Assembly (NCBI RefSeq): GCF_000308875.1
Contig: NZ_BAGL01000083.1
Location: 1 to 64,000 of the forward strand
Source of the DNA: Nocardia transvalensis NBRC 15921
Lineage (GTDB): Bacteria; Actinomycetota; Actinomycetes; Mycobacteriales; Mycobacteriaceae
Direction: 5' to 3'
DNA length: 64,000 nt
Shown: positions 1-7,233 of the stretch, one piece after another
How positions within the stretch are numbered: position 1 is the stretch's first letter
Layout: the number at the start of each line of letters is the position of its first letter
Program-made: the position numbers and the translations under genes
Notes under the pieces: model-generated
What the model was told of the DNA's origin: nothing
Databases searched by the model: none
Seen by the model: only the letters and a program-made list of their open reading frames with translations

Positions 1-732
1 TTCTTCACCCGGCAGGCGGTGCGGGCGTCGACGGTGCCGTTCGGGCTGGACGAGTTGCGCGACCGGTTCTCGGCGGTGGCCGCCGAGCTGGGCCCGGAGA
101 CCGAATGGCAGCTGCTGGATTCCGCAGCGCGGCGGCGCGCCGTGCTGCTGGTGAGCAAGGACGGCCACTGCCTGCACGATCTGCTGGGCCGCGCGGCCAG
201 CGGCGAGTTGCCCGCGACGATCGAGGCGGTCATCGGCAACCACCCGGATCTGGCGGAGATCACGCGGGCGCACGGGGTGACGTTCCATCACGTGCCGTTC
301 CCGAAGGATCCCGCCGCGCGTGGCCCCGCGTTCGAGCAGGTCCGCGAGCTGGTGGACGCGCACGATCCGGAGGCCGTGGTGCTGGCGCGGTTCATGCAGG
401 TGCTGCCCGCCGAGCTGTGCGCGCACTGGACCGGGCGGGCGATCAACATCCACCACAGCTTCCTGCCGTCGTTCGTCGGCGCCCGCCCCTACCACCAGGC
501 CTTCGCCCGCGGCGTGAAGCTGATCGGCGCAACCTGCCACTACGTGACCGCGGAGCTGGACGCCGGGCCGATCATCGAACAGGACGTCATCCGCGTCGAC
601 CACTCCGACACCGTGCGCGACATGGTCCGCCAGGGCCGCGACATCGAACGCGTCGTCCTCGCCCGCGGCCTGCGCTGGCACCTGGAAGGCCGCGTCCTCG
701 TCCACGGCCGCCGCACGGTCGTCTTCAACTGA
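1..732 (+). CDS. purU: Formyltetrahydrofolate deformylase (5' end outside window)
   Basis: PurU hydrolyses 10-formyl-THF to formate and THF, supplying formate for purine synthesis and balancing one-carbon pools in the cytosol. The reading frame is open from base 1, so the gene starts upstream. About 243 residues are visible against roughly 285 in the family, so part of the N-terminal ACT domain is missing. The hydrolase domain is complete: the formyltransferase-fold signature INIHHSFLPSFVGA carries the catalytic Asn and His, and LDAGPIIEQDV carries the catalytic Asp. The gene ends 11 bp from the convergent stop of the next hydrolase gene. The INIHHSFLP and ACT combination separates it from purN and fmt. 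Confidence 0.93.
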   Translation, partial: FFTRQAVRASTVPFGLDELRDRFSAVAAELGPETEWQLLDSAARRRAVLLVSKDGHCLHDLLGRAASGELPATIEAVIGNHPDLAEITRAHGVTFHHVPFPKDPAARGPAFEQVRELVDAHDPEAVVLARFMQVLPAELCAHWTGRAINIHHSFLPSFVGARPYHQAFARGVKLIGATCHYVTAELDAGPIIEQDVIRVDHSDTVRDMVRQGRDIERVVLARGLRWHLEGRVLVHGRRTVVFN

Positions 733-743
733 CCCCTGCGACC

Positions 744-1757
744 TCAGCTGGCGACAGCGCGAATACCCCGGCCGACCTGGATCATGCGGAGCAACTCCGC
801 GTCGAACTCCTCGGGCGCTTCGATATTCGGGAGATGGCCGGTCGGCAGGACGGTGTAGCGGTCCAGAACGCCGGTCTCGGCGAGGATGTCGGCGATCTCG
901 CGCGAGTGCACCTCGGGCAGCAGCTTGTCGAACCGGCCGGCGATCACGCTGGTGGGGACGCTGATATCGGCGGCGGCAGCGCCCAGGTCGAGCGTGGCGA
1001 GGTCGCGGGCGACGGCGGCGCGCACCGCCGGGCGGCACGACCGCACGATGGCCAGGCCGAACGCGATCTGGTCGGCATCGGAGCTCCGGTTCATGATGCG
1101 CGACTTGAACACCGTGCGCGCCGCGGCCGAACCGGGCAGCGGCACCGGGGTCCCGAACAGCGCCTGTGCCGCCCAGACCGGTGTGCCCACGACATCGCTG
1201 ACCAGCGGAATGAGCTTGGCGCGGGCCGGAATCCGGCGCGCCGCGGTAGTCGCCAGCACCACCGCCGAGGCCCGCTCGGCGACCTGCTCGCGATAGTGCC
1301 GCGCCCAGGCCTGGATGGTCATCCCGCCCATGCTGTGCCCGACCAGCACCGCGCGCTGCCCGGGCCGCAGCACCGCGTCCAGCACGTCGTTGAGGTCGTC
1401 GGCCAGTTGCTCCGAGCCGAAGGGCCGCGTACCGCTCGTGCTCTCACCGTGCCCGCGCTGGTCGAAGGCGACCACGCGGTACTCGCCGGAGAAGGCGTTG
1501 ATCTGCGGATTCCAGTATTCGAGGCAGCACGACCAGCCGTGGATCAGCACGATCACCTCGCCCTCGGCGGGGCCGTAGGCATGCACCCGCAGCCGGGCGC
1601 CGTCGGCGGTGGTGACGGGGACGATCTCGGGCGAGGGGGCGGTATTGAACGACGCGGTGGCGTAGGTGCGGCCGCGCAGTCGCGCGCGATATCCGGCGGT
1701 CAGCGCGTCGGCGCCGCTTCGCAGGTCGGTCACCGTCCGGGGCAGCTTCACCAGCAT
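744..1757 (-). CDS. Alpha/beta-fold hydrolase, tandem copy 1
   Basis: A 337-residue cytosolic alpha/beta hydrolase. It has the oxyanion segment LIHGWSCC, the nucleophile elbow GHSMGG, and a late GHLPN segment supplying the catalytic His. The substrate is unknown; lipase/esterase or epoxide-hydrolase-like roles are possible. The ATG at 1757 was chosen because AGGAG lies 5 bases upstream; an in-frame GTG at 1763 directly abuts that Shine-Dalgarno. It is closely related to the next gene (both contain EYWNPQINAF and the same elbow), and the two share leader sequence and an upstream palindrome, so this is a tandem duplication that kept its promoter. Confidence 0.85.
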   Translation of the reverse strand: MLVKLPRTVTDLRSGADALTAGYRARLRGRTYATASFNTAPSPEIVPVTTADGARLRVHAYGPAEGEVIVLIHGWSCCLEYWNPQINAFSGEYRVVAFDQRGHGESTSGTRPFGSEQLADDLNDVLDAVLRPGQRAVLVGHSMGGMTIQAWARHYREQVAERASAVVLATTAARRIPARAKLIPLVSDVVGTPVWAAQALFGTPVPLPGSAAARTVFKSRIMNRSSDADQIAFGLAIVRSCRPAVRAAVARDLATLDLGAAAADISVPTSVIAGRFDKLLPEVHSREIADILAETGVLDRYTVLPTGHLPNIEAPEEFDAELLRMIQVGRGIRAVAS

Positions 1758-1781
1758 GAGCACTCCTTTGTGTCCTCTCGC

Positions 1782-1820
1782 ACACTACCGCGCTAGCAGC
1801 AGTGCTTGCTAGTGCAAGCA
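1782..1820 (-). promoter_or_regulatory. Palindromic operator and -10 of hydrolase copy 1
   Basis: A perfect inverted repeat, TGCTTGC-TAGT-GCAAGCA (1803-1820), lies 15 bp upstream of a -10-like TAGTGT (1782-1787, minus strand), about 45 bp before the ATG. The same layout with the same 15-bp spacing precedes copy 2. Regulator identity is inferred only; the XRE gene at 4147 is the nearest candidate. Confidence 0.6.
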
Positions 1821-2030
1821 GAGGGTTTTCCCACTCGGTGACTCCCCCGCTGCCTGCATCCCGCCTTCATCGAATACCCATTCCCCGCAACCACATTCAC
1901 AACCGAACGAGCCGATGAAACGCTGTTACCTACAACACATATCGGCCGGACAGGCTTCCGCGATAGCGCCCTGAGGAATAACGAATTGCGCACGATCCCC
2001 TCACAGCGGGACGCAGATACCTGTGCGGCG

Positions 2031-3044
2031 CTACGCGCTCGCCTCCCGCACCGTGTAGGTCTCGGTCAGCACCCGGCGCAACTCCTCGTTGAAGGCCTCG
2101 TAGGCCTCCACATTGCCCAGGTGGCCGGTGGGCAGGATCTCGAATCGCGCCAGGCTGCCCGCGGAGCGGAGCATGTCCGCGATCCGCTCGGCGTGGACGA
2201 CGGGGGTCATATCGTCGAATTCGCCCGCGAGGATCGTGGTGGGGACGGTGAGATTCGCCGCGGAGCGGCCGAGGGCGAGGTCGGCCAGGAGCAGGCCGAA
2301 GCGCGCGCGGACCCGCGCCGGGCACGACCGCAGGATCGCCTGCGAGAACGCGGCGATCTCGCCGGTGCACGTCAGGCTCATCACCTGCCGGCGGATGATC
2401 CACTTCATGGGCTCGATCGGCGGCAGCAGCAGCGGGGTGCCGAGCAGGCGGCGGCCCACCGCGAACGGCAGCGACACCGACCCGCGATTGCAGAACGGCA
2501 GGACGGTGGTCGCGGCGATCAGGTCGCCGGGCGCGGTATTGGTCAGCAGCACCGCGGACGCGCGCTGCTCGACCCGCTCCGGATACCGGCCCGCCCAGGC
2601 CTGAATGGTCATCCCGCCCATGCTGTGCCCGACCAGCACCGCCCGCTGTCCGGGCCGCAACGTCGCGGACAGCACGGATTCCAGGTCGTCGGCCAGCGTG
2701 TCGGGCGTGAGCGGGGCGGTGCCGGGCTCGCTCCCGCCGTGCGCGCGCTGGTCGTAGGCGATCACGCGATATTCGCCGGCGAAGGCGTTGATCTGCGGAT
2801 TCCAGTACTCGATGCAGCAGGACCAGCCGTGCACCAGCACGATCACGTCACCGTCGGCCGGACCGTAGGCGTGGACCCGGAGGCGGGCGCCGTCGGCGGT
2901 GGTCACCGGCAGGACCTCACACGGACCGGCCGGGGCGTTCAGCGCCGGGGTGTCGTAGACCCGGGCGCGGAGGGCGGCGCGGTGGTCGCGCAGCAGAGCC
3001 CGGACCCGGTCCGCGATCTGCGTCAGAGGCAACGTTGCCCGCAT
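2031..3044 (-). CDS. Alpha/beta-fold hydrolase, tandem copy 2
   Basis: A 337-residue paralogue of the preceding hydrolase, with VHGWSCC as oxyanion region, GHSMGG nucleophile elbow and GHLGN near the C-terminus. The two proteins have equal length and share most core motifs. The ATG at 3044 has AGGAG 6 bases upstream inside the same ACAAAGGAGTG leader seen in copy 1. It is transcribed alone toward copy 1 with 273 bp between them, so each copy probably has its own promoter. Its substrate cannot be told from the sequence; no secretion signal is present. Confidence 0.85.
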   Translation of the reverse strand: MRATLPLTQIADRVRALLRDHRAALRARVYDTPALNAPAGPCEVLPVTTADGARLRVHAYGPADGDVIVLVHGWSCCIEYWNPQINAFAGEYRVIAYDQRAHGGSEPGTAPLTPDTLADDLESVLSATLRPGQRAVLVGHSMGGMTIQAWAGRYPERVEQRASAVLLTNTAPGDLIAATTVLPFCNRGSVSLPFAVGRRLLGTPLLLPPIEPMKWIIRRQVMSLTCTGEIAAFSQAILRSCPARVRARFGLLLADLALGRSAANLTVPTTILAGEFDDMTPVVHAERIADMLRSAGSLARFEILPTGHLGNVEAYEAFNEELRRVLTETYTVREASA

Positions 3045-3074
3045 CGGACACTCCTTTGTGTGTTACTCCTAGCT

Positions 3075-3113
3075 ACAGTAACCCGAAGGAGTGGGCGCTT
3101 GCCAGTGCAAGCG
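3075..3113 (-). promoter_or_regulatory. Palindromic operator and -10 of hydrolase copy 2
   Basis: A perfect inverted repeat, CGCTTGC-CAGT-GCAAGCG (3096-3113), lies 15 bp from a -10-like TACTGT (3075-3080, minus strand). Compared with copy 1 the outermost base pair changed on both arms (T/A to C/G), so the symmetry was preserved, as expected for a dimer-binding operator. Confidence 0.6.
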
Positions 3114-3127
3114 GTCGGTGCGGCGGC

Positions 3128-3424
3128 CTACCAGCGCGGACCGCGCTGCACCTCGTCCACCTTGGGACGCACATCGGCCAGATAGACGCCGGTGGCGACG
3201 ACCGCGATGATGCCGAGCAGGCCGACCGGCGTCCTGGCCAGGAGCAGGAAGGCCAGCGCGGCCACCAGGATCCCCACCCAGATCGGCTTGGTCAGCTTGT
3301 CGACGGCGGTGAACGCGTCCGGCCGCTGCCGCACGGCGTGAACCAGCGCAAAGATGGTCGCGCCCAGTGCGGCGAGCCACAGCACCAGCAGGATTGCACT
3401 AGTCACGGAATACACACCCCCCAT
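3128..3424 (-). CDS. DUF2516 family membrane protein
   Basis: A small membrane protein of about 98 residues with an N-terminal hydrophobic helix and two more central helices (WVGILVAALAFLLLA and LLGIIAVVATGVYLA), then a short charged tail ending RGPRW. It matches DUF2516, represented in M. tuberculosis by Rv0476, which also follows hbhA. Function is unknown. The ATG at 3424 was preferred over GTG 3448 because the latter lies inside the 13-bp hairpin between this gene and hbhA; the Shine-Dalgarno is weak, and GTG starts a few codons downstream are also possible. Confidence 0.75.
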   Translation of the reverse strand: MGGVYSVTSAILLVLWLAALGATIFALVHAVRQRPDAFTAVDKLTKPIWVGILVAALAFLLLARTPVGLLGIIAVVATGVYLADVRPKVDEVQRGPRW

Positions 3425-3436
3425 GATAAAGGGAAC

Positions 3437-3464
3437 GTCCCCGCACACCAGGGTGTGCGGGGAC
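3437..3464 (-). terminator. 13-bp perfect hairpin between hbhA and DUF2516
   Basis: Arms GTCCCCGCACACC (3437-3449) and GGTGTGCGGGGAC (3452-3464) are perfectly complementary with a 2-base centre. The hairpin begins about 20 bp after the hbhA stop. It lacks a clear U-tract, so it may be an actinobacterial I-shaped terminator or an attenuator that limits DUF2516 expression. Confidence 0.6.
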
Positions 3465-3484
3465 GCATCGAGCAGGGGTAACGC

Positions 3485-4150
3485 CTACTTCTTGGCGGTG
3501 GTGGCCTTCTTCGCCGGGGCGGCCTTCTTGGCGGCCGGCGCCTTCTTCGCGGGAGCCTTCTTGACCGGAGCCGGCGTGGGCTCGGAGGTCACGTCGACGA
3601 CCTCGGCGTCGACGACCGGCTCGCCCGCCTCGGACTCCTCGGTCACCTTCTGGCCCAGCAGACCGCGGGCCTGCCCGCTCACCTTGCCCAGCACATCCTC
3701 GGCGCGGGTGACGACATCGTTGTAGAGGCCCTCGACCTTGCCGAACTGCTCGTCGAAACCGGTGTTCTCCGAACGCAGCCGGTCGACGGCCTCCTCGCCG
3801 CGCACCGCGAGATCGGAGTACAGATCCAGCAGCTGGTGGTAGTACTGGTCGACCACCTTGCGCAGTTCCTCGGGGGTGAACCGCTCGCGCAGCTCGGCGA
3901 TGTCGTCCGGCAGCTCCGAGGGCAGGCCGGTCAGCCGCTGGCGCAGCGTCTCGAACTGCTCCTGGGCGTCGGCCGGCAGGTTGGAGATGCGCTCGCGCGC
4001 CTCCTCCACCCGGCCGGTGACGTCGGCGGTAGCGGCACGCTCGCGCACCTTGCCGACGAGGTCGTTGACGGCGGCGTAGAGCGCGTCACCGGCGCCGACG
4101 GTGGCGTAGAGGGGCTTCACTGTGGCTGTGGGAGCATGAGTTTCGGTCAT
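3485..4150 (-). CDS. hbhA: Heparin-binding hemagglutinin-like protein
   Basis: A 221-residue HbhA homologue. Mycobacterial HbhA is a surface adhesin for heparan sulphate that also associates with lipid bodies. Residues about 20-160 are helical and heptad-like (ERAATADVTGRVEEARERIS onward), as expected for the coiled coil. The C-terminal 35 residues are the Lys/Ala/Pro heparin-binding tail (KKAPAKKAPAAKKAAPAKK). The protein is slightly longer than the roughly 199-residue M. tuberculosis form. Its ATG overlaps the stop of the XRE gene as ATGA, indicating translational coupling. Gene order XRE-hbhA-DUF2516 is that of Rv0474-Rv0476. Confidence 0.88.
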   Translation of the reverse strand: MTETHAPTATVKPLYATVGAGDALYAAVNDLVGKVRERAATADVTGRVEEARERISNLPADAQEQFETLRQRLTGLPSELPDDIAELRERFTPEELRKVVDQYYHQLLDLYSDLAVRGEEAVDRLRSENTGFDEQFGKVEGLYNDVVTRAEDVLGKVSGQARGLLGQKVTEESEAGEPVVDAEVVDVTSEPTPAPVKKAPAKKAPAAKKAAPAKKATTAKK

Positions 4151-4698
4151 GGTGTTTCGTTCTCCTGGCGTGGCGGAACTTCGGTAGTACTGCCATCGGT
4201 GGCGTGATGCGGAACCTCGTTGTCCCAGTTCCCCCCGGGAACGCCCCCCTGGGTTTCCCCGGCGTCCCCTCCGATGTCGTTCCCCGCGTTCTCCCGGCGG
4301 AACGATTCGTAGATGTCCAGCAGCACCTGCTTCTGCCGCTCGGTGATCTCCGTATCGGCCAGCAGTGCATCCCGGACGGGGCTCGGCGGCCTCTGTTCGA
4401 GGAAGCCGGCCCGCATGTACAAGACCTCCGAGGAGACCCGCAGACCCTTCGCGATCTGCGCGAGCACCTCGGCGGACGGGTTACGCAATCCGCGCTCGAT
4501 CTGGCTGAGATACGGATTGCTCACCCCCGCCAGCTGGGCGAGCTGACGCAGCGAGACCTGCGCGGCCTCTCGCTGCGCCCGGATGAAGCTTCCGATGTCG
4601 TGCGCCGCGTTGGCTACGCGGCCCACCTTCTCTCCGGCCGCAGTTGTCTCTGCGGATTCCCCGGTGTTCTGGTCGGAAACCTCGGGCTCCTGTGCCAT
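4147..4698 (-). CDS. XRE-family transcriptional regulator (Rv0474-like)
   Basis: A 183-residue DNA-binding protein. A Cro/C1-type helix-turn-helix spans about residues 37-92 (SLRQLAQLAGVSNPYLSQIE is the recognition unit). It is followed by an ILYMRAGFL-like segment and a hydrophilic tail. It heads the operon with hbhA (4-base overlap). The start at ATG 4698 has an AGGTGA-type ribosome site; a GTG one codon earlier is possible. A variant of the hydrolase operator lies 43 bp upstream, suggesting autoregulation and possible control of both hydrolases. M. tuberculosis Rv0474 occupies the same position. Confidence 0.85.
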   Translation of the reverse strand: MAQEPEVSDQNTGESAETTAAGEKVGRVANAAHDIGSFIRAQREAAQVSLRQLAQLAGVSNPYLSQIERGLRNPSAEVLAQIAKGLRVSSEVLYMRAGFLEQRPPSPVRDALLADTEITERQKQVLLDIYESFRRENAGNDIGGDAGETQGGVPGGNWDNEVPHHATDGSTTEVPPRQENETP

Positions 4699-4726
4699 CA
4701 CTCACCTTCCGGCGGTTGTACGGTCG

Positions 4727-4758
4727 ATTCTAAAACAGGGTGCTAACTCTTGCAAGCA
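4727..4758 (-). promoter_or_regulatory. Promoter and operator-like site of the XRE-hbhA operon
   Basis: TGCTAAC-TCTT-GCAAGCA (4741-4758) matches the two hydrolase operators in one arm fully and in the other at 5 of 7 bases. A -10-like TAGAAT (4727-4732, minus strand) lies 8 bp away. Another half-site, TTGCTAGCA, follows at 4762-4770. The spacing differs from the hydrolase promoters, so the regulatory effect may differ. Confidence 0.5.
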
Positions 4759-4793
4759 CCCTTGCTAGCACTGGTCGGGCAAACACTGAGCGG

Positions 4794-6206
4794 CTACGCC
4801 GACCACCCCGGGAACAGCGCGTGTGAAATGGCGTAGATCGCCAGCCCTGCCAGCGATCCCACCACCGTTCCGTTGATGCGGATGAATTGCAGATCGCGAC
4901 CGGCCTGCAATTCGATCTTGCGACTTGCCTCGTCGGCATCCCACCGGGCAACGGTATCGCTGATCAGGGTGGCGATCTCGGCCCCGTAGTTGATCACCAG
5001 ATAGCGCACGCCGCGCTCGACCCAGGAATCCACCTTCTCGCGCAGCTCCGGTTCGTCGACGAGCCGCTGACCCAATTGCTGGACGTTCTCGGTGATCTTG
5101 CGGCGCAGCGTGCTGTTCGGGTCGTCCGCCGATTCCAAGATCATCCGTTTGGCGGCGCGCCACGTCGCCCGCGCCATTCCGGTGATCTCCTCGCGGCCCA
5201 TGATCTCCGCCTTCACCCGCTCGGCCTTGGCGATCATGGCATCGTCGTACTGCAGGTCGTGCGCGAAATCCTCGAGGAAGCGATTGACCGCCAGCCGCAC
5301 GTCGTGGTCCGGCTGCGAACGAATTTTCCAGGTGAATTCCACCAATTCCCGGTAAATACGCTCGGACAACAGGACGTTGACGAATTTCGGCGCCCACGAC
5401 GGCGCGTCGCGCATGACGATCCGGTCCAGGGTCTCCTGACTGCCCAGCGCCCACTGGTGCGCCCGCTCGGCGAGCATGTCCAGCAGCGGCGCCTGCCGGT
5501 TCTCGGCCAGCAGCTCCGAGAGCACCCGCCCGATCGGCGGGCCCCACTGCGGTTCGGCGATGCGTTTGACGATGGTGTTATCGATCACCTGCTCGACGTC
5601 CTCGTCGCGCAGCGCGCCGATCACCGCCCGCAGGATCGTCGACGACTCCTCCGAGACCCGCGCCGCGTGCTGCGAATCGGCCATCCAGCGCCCCAGCCGC
5701 AGCGAGAACTGCGCCGAATTCACCTTGGTCGCCACGGTTTCCGGCGACAGGAAATTCGCCCGCACGAAATCGCCGAGACTCTCGCCGAGCTGGTCCTTCT
5801 TCTTGCGGATGATCGCGGTGTGCGGGATCGGCAGGCCGAGCGGATGCCGGAACAGCGCCGTCACCGCGAACCAGTCCGCCAGCGCGCCGACCATGCCGGC
5901 CTCGGACGCCGCCCGCACATAGCCGACCCAGTCACCGCCCGCGCCGCGCGAACCCAGCCAGACGCAGAACACGTAGACCACCGTGGCCGCGGCCAGGAAT
6001 CCGGTCGCGACGAACTTCATCTTGCGCAGGTCGCGCCGCTTACCGGACTCGTCCATCAGATCGGCGAACGACGAGGGCCCGGGCGACGGCGACGGCGCGC
6101 GCCGAACCGGTGGCCCGCCTGTGTTGTTTCCCACTCCGGCAGCGGATTCGGCGGCGGTCTCCGAATCCGTGCCGGCGATGGATGCACTGCTGGCAGATCG
6201 CTCCAT
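4794..6206 (-). CDS. DUF445 family membrane protein
   Basis: A protein of about 470 residues of the DUF445 family; function unknown. After a hydrophilic, disordered N-terminus comes a transmembrane helix (FVATGFLAAATVVYVFCVWL). Next is the family signature GALADWFAVTALFRHPLG with IPHTAIIRKKKDQLG, then a long helical region and a C-terminal hydrophobic segment (VVGSLAGLAIYAISHALF). The frame stays open to 6422, but ATGs at 6206 and 6215 are the plausible starts, each with only a weak ribosome site. It is divergent from the TetR gene; M. tuberculosis has the same pair (Rv0473 and Rv0472c). Confidence 0.85.
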   Translation of the reverse strand: MERSASSASIAGTDSETAAESAAGVGNNTGGPPVRRAPSPSPGPSSFADLMDESGKRRDLRKMKFVATGFLAAATVVYVFCVWLGSRGAGGDWVGYVRAASEAGMVGALADWFAVTALFRHPLGLPIPHTAIIRKKKDQLGESLGDFVRANFLSPETVATKVNSAQFSLRLGRWMADSQHAARVSEESSTILRAVIGALRDEDVEQVIDNTIVKRIAEPQWGPPIGRVLSELLAENRQAPLLDMLAERAHQWALGSQETLDRIVMRDAPSWAPKFVNVLLSERIYRELVEFTWKIRSQPDHDVRLAVNRFLEDFAHDLQYDDAMIAKAERVKAEIMGREEITGMARATWRAAKRMILESADDPNSTLRRKITENVQQLGQRLVDEPELREKVDSWVERGVRYLVINYGAEIATLISDTVARWDADEASRKIELQAGRDLQFIRINGTVVGSLAGLAIYAISHALFPGWSA

Positions 6207-6364
6207 ATTTCCCATTCTGGTCGTAGTGATCGACCCGCCCGGTAGGACCCGCCCACCCCCTACTACTCCGCAGCCCGACACCGCGTCGTAACCGAAGACG
6301 GAACACGGTCGTTCGCGAGGACTTAAGCTGGAGTCGCCCCGCCCCTCCCAGCAAGGAGTGCATC

Positions 6365-7084
6365 CTGTCCACCGAAGAACTCGTCGAGGTAGGCAAGCGA
6401 GCCACCAAAGCGGCTCCGGCACGCCCGGGGCGGGTGGACGGCCGCAAGAAGCGCTGGCACCAGCACAAGATCGACCGCCGCGAGGAACTGGTCGACGGCA
6501 CCCTCGCCGCGATCCGCAACCGCGGCGGCGATGTCGGCATGGACGAGATCGCGGCCGAGATCGGCGTCTCCAAAACCGTTCTCTACCGCTACTTCTCGGA
6601 TAAGAGCGACCTCACCCGCGCCACCATGGAGCGCTTCGTCGAGACCACGCTCATGCCGCGCATCTACGAGGCCATCAGCGACGACCTCGACGAGTACGAG
6701 CTGGTGCGCAACACCCTCGCCGCCTACGTGCACACCGTCGACGCCGATACCGACGTGTACCGCTTCATCATGGGCAACGGCTCCACCACCGACAAGTCCA
6801 CGCTCGCCGACTTCGAGAAGCTGTTCGCCGACGTGGTGACCGCGGTGCTGCGGGACAAGGCGTTCGACCGCCAGGTCGAGACCGAGGGCATCGAACTCTA
6901 CGCATACGTGCTGGTCGGCGGCGTCCAGCTGGCCACCGACTGGTGGATCACCAACCGCACCATGTCCGCCGACAAGATGCTCGACCACATGACGATGATG
7001 GCGTGGAGCGCCATCGAGGGCATGGTCCGCGCCGGCGGCTCCCCGGAGAAGTTCAACTCCAGCCCCCACCAGCTCCCCCAGTAG
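6365..7084 (+). CDS. TetR-family regulator, probable CTG start
   Basis: The TetR-type HTH is near the N-terminus (MDEIAAEIGVSKTVLYRYFSD), followed by a ligand-binding helical domain ending SPHQLPQ. The first conventional start is GTG 6434 (216 residues), but no ribosome site precedes it. A strong AAGGAG at 6353-6358 sits 6 bases before an in-frame CTG at 6365, which adds 23 residues (LSTEELVEVGKRATKAAPAR...). That start is proposed here. The gene corresponds in position to Rv0472c, divergent from the DUF445 gene, which it may regulate. Core identity is secure; the start is inference. Confidence 0.82.
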   Translation: MSTEELVEVGKRATKAAPARPGRVDGRKKRWHQHKIDRREELVDGTLAAIRNRGGDVGMDEIAAEIGVSKTVLYRYFSDKSDLTRATMERFVETTLMPRIYEAISDDLDEYELVRNTLAAYVHTVDADTDVYRFIMGNGSTTDKSTLADFEKLFADVVTAVLRDKAFDRQVETEGIELYAYVLVGGVQLATDWWITNRTMSADKMLDHMTMMAWSAIEGMVRAGGSPEKFNSSPHQLPQ

Positions 7085-7107
7085 TAGCCACCAGCCGCTA
7101 CCCTCCG

Positions 7108-7124
7108 CACTGTCCCGGACAGTG
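7108..7124. terminator. Palindrome downstream of TetR gene
   Basis: CACTGTCC-C-GGACAGTG is a perfect 8-bp inverted repeat 24 bp after the TetR stop. It lacks a T-run; it could be a weak terminator or a protein site. The core TGTCC/GGACA resembles the palindrome at 10055. Confidence 0.35.
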
Positions 7125-7233
7125 AGGCCGAACCGCGATCCACCCCTGGGCCGGAGGCCCGTGCGTTGGCTAGTCTGATGATCGGCAGGGAGCGGGTGTT
7201 CACTCCGCCGTCGTCGGCACCAACGGAGGTTCA

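Noticed and set aside
4741..4771. CIRCE (HrcA) element upstream of the XRE gene
   Set aside because: The half-sites are in the reverse order (GTGCTA then TAGCAC) and the spacing does not fit; it matches the hydrolase operators better.
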